Below, piece after piece: positions 7,945 through 17,792 of a DNA stretch of 64,000 nt. The notes beneath the pieces are model-generated. The model ran no database searches and was not told the origin of the DNA. It saw only the letters and a program-made list of their open reading frames with translations. This stretch comes from JAENVU01 sp963756815 (GTDB lineage: Bacteria; Actinomycetota; Acidimicrobiia; IMCC26256; JAENVU01). The stretch is taken from contig CAVWPR010000004.1 of assembly GCA_963756815.1 (NCBI GenBank), forward strand, positions 248,001 to 312,000. Direction: 5' to 3'. Made by a program: the position numbers and the translations under genes. Positions within the stretch are counted from its first letter, which is position 1; every line of letters begins with the position of its first letter.

Positions 7945-9010
7945 GTGAGCGCGTTGGGCGATGTGATCGCGGCACAGGTCGCGGCGTGGGGCGGCGTCGA
8001 CCTGCCCCTCGAACGGCACGCTGTTCGGCACCACCGATCCCGACGCGATCGCGGCCGCGGTCGACGCGTTCTGCGTGGAGCACCTCGGTGCGCCGATCGC
8101 CCGCTACCGGTTCTTCGACTCGTCGAGCGGCAGCGTGCACGGCGTCGACCTCACCGACGGGCGCGCGGTCGTGGTGAAGGGCCACCGACCCGATGCCGAC
8201 GTCGACTACCTGCGCGCCGCGACCGCGCGTGCAGCGGGCGCTCGCGGCCTCGGGCTTCCCGGCTCCGGCACCGCTCGCCGGGCCGGTCGCCGATCCGGCG
8301 CGGGGCACCTCACCGCCGAGGCGCTCCTCGTGCAGTCGCCGACCGGCCGACGCGCACGCGCCCGAGGTCCGTGCCGCGCTCGGCGGAGGGGCTCGCTCGG
8401 TTCGTCACGCTCGCCGCGCCGGCAGCTCGACACGCTGCGAGGGCGCGTCCACCCGTTGCACCGGCTCGTCGACGGCCTGTACCCGGTGCCTCACTCCCGC
8501 CGGTTCGACTTCGCCGCGACCGCGCCCGGCGCCGAGTGGATCGACGACGCTGATGCGCGACGCCCGCGCCGCACTGTCGGCCCGGCCCGCCGGCCCGGAG
8601 GTCGTCGCCCACGGCGACTGGCGCGTGCAGAACGTCAGCCTGCGCGACGGCACGCTCGACGCGGTCTACGACTGGGAGAGCGTCGCCGCGATGGAGGAGA
8701 CCGCTGCGCTCGCGGCCGCGGCGCTCACCTTCGGCATCGACTGGTCCGTCCGCCAGGAGCGTCGGTTCTCGACGCCCACCGAGGTCCTCGCGTTCGTCAC
8801 CGACTACGGCGCGGCACGCGGCGCGCCGCTGACGGACGACGAGCGCGCGCGCTCGCGCGGCATCTCGTGGTGAGCCTCGCCTACGGGGCCCGCTGCGAGC
8901 ACGCGGACACGGACACGCCGCCGACCGGCGACGACTCGCAACGCGCGCTCCTGCGTGCGCTCGGTCCCGCGCTCCTCGCCGACGGGCTCGACGCCCTCGC
9001 GTCGCGTTGA
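7945..9010 (+). pseudogene. Aminoglycoside/choline-type phosphotransferase, disrupted by multiple frameshifts
   Basis: Pieces of one kinase-like protein appear in all three plus frames: MSALGDVIAAQVAAWGG, then LGAPIARYRFFDSSSG and GRAVVVKGHRP, then ALAASGFPAPAPLAG, then VDGLYPVPHSRRFDF, then VVAHGDWRVQNV and VYDWESVAA, and finally RALLRALGPALLADGL. HGDxxxxN and the following D-W-E are the catalytic and metal motifs of the APH/choline kinase fold. At least five frame changes would be needed to restore it. No substrate can be assigned. The density of small indels resembles damage seen in essential genes of this window, so sequence error is as likely as true decay. Confidence 0.6.
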
Positions 9011-10470
9011 CGTGCGAGGATCAGACCGCGGCGACGGGGGACCTGAGACCGGGGGTGACGGTCCGACCACGGGGCCGCGACCTCGAGCTGCGACGCGAGT
9101 CGGAACAGCACGTCCTCCCGACCGAACGGGGCCACGAGCTGCACACCGATCGGCAGGCCGTCGGAGGTCGTGCCGAGCGGCAGCGAGATCGCCGGCTGAC
9201 CGGTGAGGTTGAACGGCATCGTGAACGTCGTCAGACGCCCTGAGTCCAGCAGCTGCGCGAACGGGTCCGGCGCGGCGGCGTTGATGCGGCCGAGCATCAT
9301 CGGCGGCTCGGGCACCGTCGGCAGCATCAGCACGTCGAAGTCGGCGAACCAGGCGGCCACGCCGCGTGCGTACGCCTGCATGGCCTCGATGCCGGCGAGG
9401 TACCCGGCGGCACTCACGCCGGCAGACATCTCGACGAAGGTCTGGTTGAGCGGTTCGAGCTCGGCCGTCTCGATCGGCCGCCCCACGATCCGGCTCCAAC
9501 GCTCGACCTCGCGGCCGATGATCCCCGACCAGACCCCGGCGACGGCATCACCGAATCTCGGGTCGTCGAGCACCGCGACCGCGTCGGCGGTCACCTGGTG
9601 ACCGAGCGACTCGCAGAGCCGGGCCGTGTTCTGCACCGCGGTGACGACGTCGGGATCGGAGTCGCCGGTGCCGTCGCAGCGAAGGGTGCGGAACCCGATC
9701 CGCAGGCGTCCCGGATCGGCGCCGATCTCGTCCGGGTACGGCCGCGCCGGCGGCGGGATCACGTACGGGTCCCCGACGCCGGGACCGCGCACCGCGTCGA
9801 GGATGCCAGCGCTGTCGCGCACCGACCGCGTCAGCACGTGCTCGTGCGTCGTGGGACCCCACAGCTCACCGAAGTCGGGACCGAGCGTCGTGCGGGCGCG
9901 TGTGGGCTTCAGGCCGACGAGACCGCACCAGGCCGCGGGGAACCGGATCGACCCGCCCATGTCGTTGCCGTGGGCCGCCGCGACCATTCCCGACGCCACC
10001 GCGGCCGCCGCGCCTCCACTCGACCCGCCGGTGCTCCGTGCGAGGTCCCACGGGTTGTGGGTGGCGCCGTACGCGACGGGCTCGGTCGTGACCGTGCTGG
10101 CCATCTCGGGGAGGTTGGTGCGACCGAGCGAGACGAGACCGGCGGCGCGGTAGCGCTCCACCAACCAGGTGTCGCTCGTCGCGCGGTGGCCGGCGTCCTT
10201 CAGCACCTGCATGCCGAAGTGGTACGGCTCCCCCGCCTCGTGACACACCGCGTCCTTCATCAGGAACGGCACGCCGCGGAACGGACCGTCCGGCAGATCA
10301 CCACGCGCCTCGTCCCGCGCGCGCTCGAACCGTTCGTGGATGACAGCGTTCAACTGCGGGTTCGCCGCCTCGATGCGCGCGATCGCGTCGTCGACCAGCT
10401 CGAGGGGCGCGACCGCCCCCGATCGCACCGCCGCCGCCTGCTCGGTGGCATCCGCCCAGCTGTCCGTCAT
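8881..10470 (-). CDS. Amidase signature family amidohydrolase
   Basis: An amidase of the AS family (Ser-cisSer-Lys triad) that hydrolyses a carboxamide; the substrate is unknown. Visible motifs are FLMKD with the catalytic lysine, STGGSSGGAAAAVASG, and GNDMGGSIRFPAAWCGLVGLK. The ATG at 10470 has GAGGAG 7 nt upstream. As drawn, the frame runs 130 bp into the convergent phosphotransferase gene, and the last 45 residues (Arg/Ser-rich) do not look like an amidase tail. In the next frame a stop follows SPVAAV near 9020, so a small indel there probably hides the true C-terminus. The reliable part is about 9020-10470. Confidence 0.85.
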   Translation of the reverse strand: MTDSWADATEQAAAVRSGAVAPLELVDDAIARIEAANPQLNAVIHERFERARDEARGDLPDGPFRGVPFLMKDAVCHEAGEPYHFGMQVLKDAGHRATSDTWLVERYRAAGLVSLGRTNLPEMASTVTTEPVAYGATHNPWDLARSTGGSSGGAAAAVASGMVAAAHGNDMGGSIRFPAAWCGLVGLKPTRARTTLGPDFGELWGPTTHEHVLTRSVRDSAGILDAVRGPGVGDPYVIPPPARPYPDEIGADPGRLRIGFRTLRCDGTGDSDPDVVTAVQNTARLCESLGHQVTADAVAVLDDPRFGDAVAGVWSGIIGREVERWSRIVGRPIETAELEPLNQTFVEMSAGVSAAGYLAGIEAMQAYARGVAAWFADFDVLMLPTVPEPPMMLGRINAAAPDPFAQLLDSGRLTTFTMPFNLTGQPAISLPLGTTSDGLPIGVQLVAPFGREDVLFRLASQLEVAAPWSDRHPRSQVPRRRGLILARQRDARASSPSARSAGPSARRSARCESSPVGGVSVSACSQRAP

Positions 10471-10518
10471 GCTCGTCTCCTCGGTCCGAGGTTCATGCGC
10501 GGGGACCCGGCGACCGGA

Positions 10519-11286
10519 TCACGCCGGACGGAACACGAACAGCCGGTGCCGGCCGACGCGCACTCGTGGTCGCGTCGGATCCGGCAGCGCGCGGAGCCGG
10601 TCGATCACCGGTTGGACGTACTCCGCGAACCGGTCGTCGTCGAGGTCGATGAGCACACCCCATTGCCGGCGTTCGAGCCGTTCCACCATGTCGACCGGCG
10701 CCTCGGGCCAGGTCCCCGGATCGGTGAGCACCTCCGTGACCGGGTCGAGGCCGCACGAGCGGGCGAGCGGCAGGAGCCGCTCGCTCACGTCGATCCGGCC
10801 GCGCAGCACGTCGTGCAGGTCGACCATGGCGTCATCGACGTCGTCGGGTTCGAGCTCGCCACGGGAGGACACCACCACCAGCCGACCGTCCCGTCCGAGC
10901 ACACGTCGCACGTCGCGCAGCGTCGCCTCGGGGTCGCCCACGAGATGCAGCACCCAGCACGCGAGCACCGTGCCCACGACGCCGGCGCGGACCGGGAGCC
11001 GACTCACGTCGCCGCGCACGACCGCCGGACCGAGCCGGGTACGCGCCTGGTCGAGCATCTCGCCCGAGAGGTCGACGCCACACACCGTGCGCCGCAGTCG
11101 ATCGGACAGCGGGCGGGCGATCGCCCCGGTCCCGACGCCGATCTCCAGCACGGGCCCGGGCCCGCAGAAGGGCTCGATCGACGCTGCGAACCGGATGCCC
11201 CGTTCGAGTCCGCCGCGCGTCGCGTCGTAGATGGCGGCCACCTTGTCGAACGAGATCGACTCCCCCACGGTCACGCCTGTCATCAT
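10519..11286 (-). CDS. Class I SAM-dependent methyltransferase
   Basis: A 255-residue methyltransferase with motif I VLEIGVGTGAIARPL, an acidic motif (VCGVDLSGEML) and WVLHLVGDPEATLRDVRRVL, typical of methyltransferase type 11 proteins. The acceptor is unknown. The tandem ATG codons at 11286/11283 are the likely start; there is no Shine-Dalgarno. It faces another methyltransferase whose GTG start is only 6 bp away on the other strand. Its stop lies 48 bp before the amidase start on the same strand. Confidence 0.8.
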   Translation of the reverse strand: MMTGVTVGESISFDKVAAIYDATRGGLERGIRFAASIEPFCGPGPVLEIGVGTGAIARPLSDRLRRTVCGVDLSGEMLDQARTRLGPAVVRGDVSRLPVRAGVVGTVLACWVLHLVGDPEATLRDVRRVLGRDGRLVVVSSRGELEPDDVDDAMVDLHDVLRGRIDVSERLLPLARSCGLDPVTEVLTDPGTWPEAPVDMVERLERRQWGVLIDLDDDRFAEYVQPVIDRLRALPDPTRPRVRVGRHRLFVFRPA

Positions 11287-11292
11287 GGCCCG

Positions 11293-12066
11293 GTGCCCGT
11301 CCACCGCGTCGCCGATTCGGGATTCGACCGCGAAGCGGCGACCTACGAGCGGGCCCGGCCGAGCTACCCACCCGAATGCGTCGACTGGTTGGCCGAGCAT
11401 CTCGGCATCGGGCCGGGCCGTCGGGTCCTCGACCTCGCCGCCGGCACCGGCAAGCTCACCCGTCTCCTCGAACCGCTCGGCGCCCATCTCCTGGCCGCCG
11501 AGCCGGTGGCGGGGATGCAGGCGATCCTCCACGCGACCAGCCCCGGGCTCCCCGTGGTCGGGTGCACCGCCGAGCAGCTGCCGTTCGCCGGCGCCTCGCT
11601 CGACGCGATCACGGTGGCGCAGGCCTTCCACTGGTTCGACGCGGCAGTGGCGCTCGAGGAGGCCGCGCGCGTCCTGCGCCCGGAGGGCCGCCTCGGGCTG
11701 GTGTGGAACGCGCGGGATCGCAGCCGACCGCACGTCGACGCGCTGTGGTCGATCATGGACCGCGTCGAGAAGCAGGCCCCGTGGCGCCGGCACGAGGAGT
11801 GGCGGGACTCGGCATTGACCTTCGACGAGACGTCCTCCTTCGAGCCGCTGCACGAGGCGACGTTCCACCACGAGCAGGTGCTGACCGTCGACGAGGTGGT
11901 GGACCGCTTCCGCTCGGTGAGTCACGTCGCCGTGCTCGGACCCGAGGAGCAGGCCGCAGTCCTGGACGACGTGCGGGCGACCCTGGCGACGCACCCGGAC
12001 ACCGCGGGTCGCACCGAGATCCCGATCCCGTACCGCGTCGACGCGTACTGGTGTCAGCGCGCGTGA
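11293..12066 (+). CDS. Class I SAM-dependent methyltransferase
   Basis: A 257-residue methyltransferase with motif I VLDLAAGTGKLTRLLEPLGA, then QAFHWFDAAVALEEAARVLRPEG and GLVWNARD. It belongs with the methyltransferase-11/25 type proteins annotated only generically. The start is taken as GTG 11293, in frame just before DREAATYERARPSYP; the region lacks a recognisable ribosome-binding site. Its TGA overlaps the murT GTG by 3 bp, so it is probably co-transcribed with murT-gatD. A role in cell-wall metabolism is possible from that context only. Confidence 0.8.
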   Translation: MPVHRVADSGFDREAATYERARPSYPPECVDWLAEHLGIGPGRRVLDLAAGTGKLTRLLEPLGAHLLAAEPVAGMQAILHATSPGLPVVGCTAEQLPFAGASLDAITVAQAFHWFDAAVALEEAARVLRPEGRLGLVWNARDRSRPHVDALWSIMDRVEKQAPWRRHEEWRDSALTFDETSSFEPLHEATFHHEQVLTVDEVVDRFRSVSHVAVLGPEEQAAVLDDVRATLATHPDTAGRTEIPIPYRVDAYWCQRA

Positions 12067-13304
12067 GCGACGGGTCCCCGAACCTGAGCGCGCGCGACCG
12101 GATCGCACTCGCGGCCGGCCGCGCCACCGGCTGGGCGTCGAAGGCCACCGGACGCGGTGCCGGGACCCAGATCAGTGGGCGGGTCATGCTGGCCATCGCG
12201 CCGGACCTGCTGGCGGACGTCGCGAGCGGCCGGCGCGTCGCGATCGTGTCGGCGACCAACGGCAAGACCACCACGACCCGCCTCCTCGCCGAGGCCCTGC
12301 GCGCCGACGACACCGCGGTCGTGTCGAACCACACCGGCGCCAACATGCCGGCGGGCGTCGCGGCCGCGCTCGGACGCGATGCCGACGCGTCGGTCGCGGT
12401 GCTCGAGGTCGACGAGCGGTGGGTGCCGCGTGTGGTCGACCCGCTCGGCACCGAGCTGCTCGTCCTCGGCAACCTCACGCGCGATCAGCTCGACCGGTTC
12501 GGTGAGGTCCGCAGCATCGCCACCCGGTGGCGGGACGTCTGCACCACTCACCCCGACCTCGCGATCGTGGCCAACGCGTCGGACCCGCACGTCGTGTGGT
12601 CCGTCGGACCGGCCAGAGGCGTGACGTGGGTCGCGCTGGGCGCGCCGTGGCGGTCGGATGCGGCGACGTGCCCGGAGTGCGCGGCGCTGCTCACCTGGAC
12701 CGCGGACCGGTTCGACTGCACGGCGTGCGGCTTCGCCCAACCCGATGCCGCGTACCGGCTCGAGGGCGACACGTTGCACACGCCGTCGGGCCCGCTCGAG
12801 CTCGGGCTCGCGCTGCCCGGCGACTGGAACCGCATGAACGCGGGCCTCGCGCTGACGGCTGCGATCACGCACTTCGCGGTGGACCCGGCCCGTGCGCTCG
12901 CCGGCATGCGGGCGGTCGAGGTGGTCTCGGGCCGCTTCTCCGCGGTGCGGCTCCCCGACGGGCGCGACGCGCTCGTGCTCCTCGCGAAGAACCCCGCCGG
13001 ATGGACCGAGGTGCTGCGCTGGCTCGAGCCGCGTGCGTCGAGCGTCGTGCTCGCGGTGAACGCGCACGTGGCCGACGGTCGCGATCCGTCGTGGCTGTGG
13101 GACGTGCCGTACGAGATGCTGCGGGGCAAGGCGGTTGCCGCGAGTGGTGAGCGCGCCCTCGACGTCGCGGTTCGGCTCGACTACGGCGGAGTGGACCATC
13201 GCGTGGAACGCGATCCGGTGGCCGCGGCGGCCGCGCTGCCCGGCGACGTGCACGTGATCGCTTCGTACACGCAGTTCACCCACCTCACCCGGGACACCTG
13301 GTGA
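12063..13304 (+). CDS. murT: Lipid II isoglutaminyl synthase, MurT subunit
   Basis: Mur-ligase-like ATPase that, with GatD, amidates the alpha-carboxyl of D-Glu in lipid II. The 413-residue protein shows the ATP-binding SATNGKTTTTRLLAEAL, a four-cysteine zinc ribbon (CPEC...CTAC) inserted in the central domain, and SWLWDVPYE in the C-terminal domain, a conserved MurT feature. GTG 12063 overlaps the methyltransferase stop, and the murT stop overlaps the gatD GTG. This tight coupling fits a two-subunit complex. Confidence 0.92.
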   Translation: MSDGSPNLSARDRIALAAGRATGWASKATGRGAGTQISGRVMLAIAPDLLADVASGRRVAIVSATNGKTTTTRLLAEALRADDTAVVSNHTGANMPAGVAAALGRDADASVAVLEVDERWVPRVVDPLGTELLVLGNLTRDQLDRFGEVRSIATRWRDVCTTHPDLAIVANASDPHVVWSVGPARGVTWVALGAPWRSDAATCPECAALLTWTADRFDCTACGFAQPDAAYRLEGDTLHTPSGPLELGLALPGDWNRMNAGLALTAAITHFAVDPARALAGMRAVEVVSGRFSAVRLPDGRDALVLLAKNPAGWTEVLRWLEPRASSVVLAVNAHVADGRDPSWLWDVPYEMLRGKAVAASGERALDVAVRLDYGGVDHRVERDPVAAAAALPGDVHVIASYTQFTHLTRDTW

Positions 13305-14080
13305 GTGGCGGCAACGCGCGCGACTCGGCGGTACGGGTCGGGCTCGTCTACCCCGAGCTGCTCGGCACCTACGGCGACCGTGGCAACGCGGTGGTGCTCG
13401 TCGAGCGCTGCCGGCGTCGGGGGATCGACGCCGAGCTCGTGGAGGTCGCGGCCGGCGCGCCACTCCCGTCGTCGCTCGACGTGTACCTCTTCGGCGGCGG
13501 CGAGGACGACGCCCAGGTGATGGCCGCGGCCGGGATGCGCGCCTCGGCCGCGACGATCGCGGCCGCGCGCGACACCGGCGCGGTCGTCTTCGCGGTCTGC
13601 GCCGGCTTCCAGCTGCTCGGTACCACCTACGAGGCCGGCGACGGCGACATCCTCGACGGCCTCGCGCTGCTCGACCTCGAGACGCGCGCCGGCGACGGCC
13701 GCCTGATCGGCGAGTGCCTGGTGACGCCCGCGCCCGCCAGCGGGCTCCCGGTCCTCACCGGCTTCGAGAACCATGGCGGTCGCACGTCGCTCGGACCCGG
13801 CGTGGCGCCCCTCGGCCGGGTGAGCGTGGGCCACGGCAACGGCGTGGGCGGCGTCGACGGCGTGCTCGCCGAGCGCATCCTCGGCACCTACCTCCACGGT
13901 CCGGTCCTCCCCCGCAACCCCGCGCTCGCGGATCACCTGCTGGCGTGGGTGGTGGGGGCCGACCGGCTCGCGCCGCTCGACGACCCGGTCGTCGACGCGC
14001 TGCGTGCGGAACGCCTCACGGACGCCGCGCTCACCGGTCTCGCCGCCCGCCGCCGCGACTGGCACCTCAACCGCGGCTGA
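13301..14080 (+). CDS. gatD: Lipid II isoglutaminyl synthase, glutamine amidotransferase subunit GatD
   Basis: Class I glutaminase-like domain that releases ammonia from glutamine for MurT. In the 259-residue protein the nucleophile is C100 in VCAGFQLLG and the catalytic histidine is H199 in GTYLHGPVLPRNP. The N-terminal LVYPELLGTYGDRGN is characteristic of CobQ/GatD-like amidotransferases. It overlaps murT by four bases (GTGA), indicating translational coupling. It is convergent with ispG; the 68-bp gap between them shows no clear terminator. Confidence 0.93.
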   Translation: MSGGNARDSAVRVGLVYPELLGTYGDRGNAVVLVERCRRRGIDAELVEVAAGAPLPSSLDVYLFGGGEDDAQVMAAAGMRASAATIAAARDTGAVVFAVCAGFQLLGTTYEAGDGDILDGLALLDLETRAGDGRLIGECLVTPAPASGLPVLTGFENHGGRTSLGPGVAPLGRVSVGHGNGVGGVDGVLAERILGTYLHGPVLPRNPALADHLLAWVVGADRLAPLDDPVVDALRAERLTDAALTGLAARRRDWHLNRG

Positions 14081-14148
14081 GACGCCGCGTCGGCCGCTCC
14101 GCTCGCACCTCCCGCGACTTCGCCGGGTAGGGCGAGCTCCACCGCAGC

Positions 14149-15376
14149 TCACTCGCCGGCGAGCTCGCGGATCTTCTCGATCTTCTCGTCGGCGTGGTTG
14201 GCGTCGACGCCCTGGGTGGCGAGGAGCTCGACGCGCGTCGCCTCGGCCTCGGCTGCGGCACCGGCGTCGGCCCGCGCGATGACGGCGTCGATGCCGTCGG
14301 ACATGATCTGCTCGGCGGTGGCGACGAGCGCGTCGACCATCTCGGCCTCGGGCACGACCCGCACCACCTGGCCCTTGACGAACAGGTGACCCCGCCCGCG
14401 CCCGGCGGCGATACCGAGGTCGGCCTCGCGCGCCTCGCCCGGGCCGTTGACCACGCACCCCATCACCGCGACCTGCAACGGGATGTTGCGGTCCTCGAGC
14501 GCGGCCATGGCGTCGCTCGCGACCTTGATCACGTCGACCTCGGCGCGTCCGCAGCTCGGGCACGCGATCAGGTCGAGACCTTTGCGCTCGCGCAGCCCGA
14601 GCGCCTCGAGCAGCGTGCGCCCCGCCCGCGCCTCCTCCACCGGGTCCGCGGTGAGCGAGTAGCGGATCGTGTCGCCGATACCCTCGGCGAGCAGCGTGCC
14701 GATGCCGGCGGTGGACTTCACGAGGCCGGCCGGCGGCGGGCCGGCCTCGGTCACACCGAGGTGCAACGGATGGTCGACCGCCTCCGAGAGCATCCGGTAC
14801 GCGTCGATCATCGAGCGCGACGTTGCTCGCCTTCACCGAGATCTTCACGTCCTCGAAGCCGACCTCGGCGAAGTACGCGAGCTCGCGTTGCGTGGACGCG
14901 ACGAGCGCCTCGGGCGTGATCCCGCCGTGGGCCTCGGCGATGTCCGGATCGAGGCTGCCGGCGTTGACGCCGATCCGGATCGGCAAGCCGCGGTCGCCCG
15001 CCTCCTGCGCGACGGCCTTGATCTGGTCGGGCTTGCGGATGTTGCCCGGGTTCAGACGCAGCCCCTGCACGCCCGCCTCCATCGCCGCGAGCGCGAGGCG
15101 GTACTGGAAGTGGATGTCGGCGATGATCGGCACCGGCGAACGGGGGACGATCTGCGCCAGCCCCTCGGCCGCGGCCTCCTCGTTGCAGGTGCAGCGGACG
15201 ATGTCGCAACCGGCGGCAGCAAGGGCGTAGATCTGCGTGAGCGTCGCGTCGACGTCGGCGGTCTTCGTGGTCGTCATCGACTGCACCGAGACGGGTGCGT
15301 CACCGCCCACTGCGACGCTCGGACCCGGCGGCCGGCCGACCACGACCTGGCGGGTCCGGCGGCGGGGTGAGGTCAT
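14149..15376 (-). CDS. ispG: 4-hydroxy-3-methylbut-2-enyl diphosphate synthase IspG, frame interrupted by a 1-base insertion
   Basis: Iron-sulfur enzyme of the MEP isoprenoid pathway. The N-terminal TIM-barrel part (VSVQSMTTTKTADVDATL, ADIHFQYRLAL, GLRLNPGNI) runs from ATG 15376 to KISVKASNVAL. The rest, starting MIDAYRMLSEAVDHPL and carrying CPSCGRAEVD and GCVVNGPGEA for the [4Fe-4S] cluster, is in the next frame. Removing one base at 14812 joins them exactly. IspG is normally essential in this pathway and both halves are fully conserved, so I read this as sequence error. A TAGGCT -10 element 6 nt upstream suggests leaderless expression. Confidence 0.9.
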
Positions 15377-15382
15377 GGTCCG

Positions 15383-15388
15383 AGCCTA
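15383..15388 (-). promoter_or_regulatory. -10 element for leaderless ispG
   Basis: TAGGCT on the minus strand, 6 nt before the ispG ATG. ispG can thus be transcribed independently of rseP, from which it is separated by 101 bp. Confidence 0.5.
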
Positions 15389-15477
15389 CGTGCCGACCGT
15401 CCGGGCGCCGGCGCCGTGGGGCGACCTCCACGAACTCTTCACGAACCCGTGCGAGCCCGCTCCGGGCCCGGCGTGGC

Positions 15478-16677
15478 CTACAGGCTGCGCAGGTCGAGAT
15501 AGATCGTCGACAGCCCGAAGATCAGGATCACCACGACGACCGCAGCCGCCACCGGCATGAGCTTCTGGTAGTCGACGCGGATCCGCCGGCCCCGGACGCG
15601 TGATGCCACGCCCTCGTAGAGCGCGACCGCCGCGTGGCCACCGTCGAGGGGCGGGAGCGGCAGCAGGTTGAACAGCGCGACGAACACGTTGATCGACGCG
15701 AGCAGCCCGAGCACGACCCACCAGTCGCCGCCGGTGATGTCGTTACCGCTCGCCACGATACCGACGACCGACCGCGGCCGCTCCTGGTCGGACAAGCCGC
15801 CCTTGGAGTTCGTCACCGACTTGCCGTAGCGCTCGAGCCCGCTCGCCGAGAACACCTTGCCGAGCGCGCCGACGGTGGCCGAGACGCCCCGACCCATGGT
15901 CGCGAAGCTCTCGGGCACGGCGCGCACGGGGTTCATCCGGTGGCTGACGAACGCGGCGGTGATCCCGACGCGTGGGGCACCGTCGATCAGCTTCGGCGTC
16001 GCGGTCACCTGCTCGTCGCGACCGTCGCGCACGACGGTGAACGTGATCGGCTTGCCCTGATTCGGCGTGATGGCGCGCCCGACCTGGTTCCAGTCGGTGA
16101 TGCGGGAGCCGTCGATCGCGACGATGCGGTCACCGGAACGGAGCCCGGCGATCGCGGCCGGGGAGCCCTTCGCCACGCCGTTGATCGTCGTCGACACGTC
16201 CTCGGGACCGTGGAGCACGAGGATGCCGAACACGAGCACGAGCGCGATGAGCAGGTTGACGATGATGCCGGCGAGGACGGTGATGAGACGTTTGCCGGTG
16301 GTCGCCTGCCGGTAGGTGCGCGGCTCGTCCTCAGGGTCGACCTCTTCGAGGTTGGTCATCCCGATGATCCGCACGTAGCCGCCGGCGGGGATGGCCTTGA
16401 TCCCGTACTCGGTCTCGCCCCGGCGGAACGACCAGATGCGCGGCCCGAAGCCGAGGAAGAACTCGGTGACCTTCATGCCCGACTTCTTGGCGGCGACGTA
16501 GTGGCCGAACTCGTGCAGCATGATCGTGAGGACCAGCCCCACGATGATGGCGACGGTGACCGCCGTCGACGGGCGCAGCGCCACCAGCACGATGATCGCC
16601 AGCACCATCAGGGAGATGCCGACGACCGCCTTGCGCGTCTCGACCGGTGGCGCGTCGTCGCCGAGGGGATCCTTCAC
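15478..16677 (-). CDS. rseP: Site-2 membrane metalloprotease, RseP/Rip1 family
   Basis: Zinc protease that cuts substrates within the membrane, typically anti-sigma factors. The 399-residue protein has an early transmembrane segment followed by the zinc motif MLHEFGHYVAAKK, a central PDZ domain (KGSPAAIAGLRSGDRIVAIDG), and the C-terminal LPLPPLDGGHAAV motif carrying the third zinc ligand. Hydrophobic helices flank both ends. The start codon overlaps the dxr stop (ATGA), so it belongs to the cdsA-dxr-rseP operon, as in many bacteria. Confidence 0.93.
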   Translation of the reverse strand: MKDPLGDDAPPVETRKAVVGISLMVLAIIVLVALRPSTAVTVAIIVGLVLTIMLHEFGHYVAAKKSGMKVTEFFLGFGPRIWSFRRGETEYGIKAIPAGGYVRIIGMTNLEEVDPEDEPRTYRQATTGKRLITVLAGIIVNLLIALVLVFGILVLHGPEDVSTTINGVAKGSPAAIAGLRSGDRIVAIDGSRITDWNQVGRAITPNQGKPITFTVVRDGRDEQVTATPKLIDGAPRVGITAAFVSHRMNPVRAVPESFATMGRGVSATVGALGKVFSASGLERYGKSVTNSKGGLSDQERPRSVVGIVASGNDITGGDWWVVLGLLASINVFVALFNLLPLPPLDGGHAAVALYEGVASRVRGRRIRVDYQKLMPVAAAVVVVILIFGLSTIYLDLRSL

Positions 16678-17792
16678 GCAGCAGCTCGTTTCTCGATCGC
16701 GTCGGCCGCGCGGACGCGCGCGACCCGGTCGACTTCCAGAACGTCTCCGACGTCATCGACGTTCCCGGTCCCGTGCTGGAGCACGTCGTCCACCACCTGG
16801 GCGATCGTCGTCCATGCGATCCGGCCCGCCAGGAAGGCCTCGACCGCCACCTCGTTGGCTCCGGACAGTGTGGCCGGGGCGCCGCCACCGGCCCGACCGG
16901 CCGCATAGGCCAGGCTCAGGCACGGGAAGGCGTCCAGGTCCGGGGTCTCGAAGGTGAGCGATGCGAGGGTCGCCCAGTCGACCGGGCCGAACGCCTGGTC
17001 CAGGCGGGCCGGCGCGCCGAGCGCGAGCCCGATGGGCAGGCGCATGTCGGGCATCGAGAGCTGGGCGATCGTGGCGCCGTCGTGGAACGTGACCATGCCG
17101 TGGACCACCGATTGGGGATGGACCACGACGTCGATGCGGTCGAAGTCCACGTCGAACAGCTCGTGGGCCTCGATCACCTCGAGCCCCTTGTTCATGAGCG
17201 TCGACGAGTCGATCGTGATCTTCGGGCCCATCGACCACGTGGGGTGCGCGAGCGCGTCGTCGATCGTGACGCGTTCGAGCTCGGCCGGGGTCCGGCCGCG
17301 GAACGGACCGCCGCTCGCCGTGAGCACGATGGTCGCCACCTCGTCGGCCGTGCCCCCGCGCAGGGCCTGGTAGACGGCGGAGTGCTCGGAGTCGACCGGG
17401 ACGATCTCGCCGCCGCCGGTACGCCGCATCGCGTTCACGACCGGACCGCCCGCGATGAGGCTCTCCTTGTTGGCGAGCGCGAGCCGCTTGCCGGCACCCA
17501 GCGCGGCGAGGGTCGCGGGGAGTCCGGCGAAGCCCACCACCGCGTTGAGGACGACGTCGACGTCGTCGAGCGCCGCGAGCTCGGTCAGGACCTCCGGCGC
17601 GCCGCCGGCCAACCGGGCGCGGTCGTCGGGGACGTCGAACTCCCGGGCCTGGGCGTCGAGCATCGCGGCGTTCGTGCCCGTGGCGAGTGCGACGACCTCG
17701 TAGTCGTCACGATGGCTCCGGATGACGTCGAGCGCCTGCGTGCCGATCGACCCCGTGGAGCCGAGGACCGCGATGCGGCGACGCGCACTCAA
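16674..17792 (-). CDS. dxr: 1-deoxy-D-xylulose 5-phosphate reductoisomerase
   Basis: Second step of the MEP pathway, making MEP from DXP with NADPH. The 372-residue protein carries VLGSTGSIGTQALDVI (NADPH site), ANKESLIAGG, PVDSEHSAVYQ, GPKITIDSSTLMNKGLE and HPQSVVHGMV, all diagnostic. The only in-frame start compatible with the N-terminus is TTG 17792, which overlaps the cdsA stop codon (TTGA). It overlaps rseP at its 3' end. dxr and ispG of the same pathway flank rseP. Confidence 0.95.
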   Translation of the reverse strand: MSARRRIAVLGSTGSIGTQALDVIRSHRDDYEVVALATGTNAAMLDAQAREFDVPDDRARLAGGAPEVLTELAALDDVDVVLNAVVGFAGLPATLAALGAGKRLALANKESLIAGGPVVNAMRRTGGGEIVPVDSEHSAVYQALRGGTADEVATIVLTASGGPFRGRTPAELERVTIDDALAHPTWSMGPKITIDSSTLMNKGLEVIEAHELFDVDFDRIDVVVHPQSVVHGMVTFHDGATIAQLSMPDMRLPIGLALGAPARLDQAFGPVDWATLASLTFETPDLDAFPCLSLAYAAGRAGGGAPATLSGANEVAVEAFLAGRIAWTTIAQVVDDVLQHGTGNVDDVGDVLEVDRVARVRAADAIEKRAAA

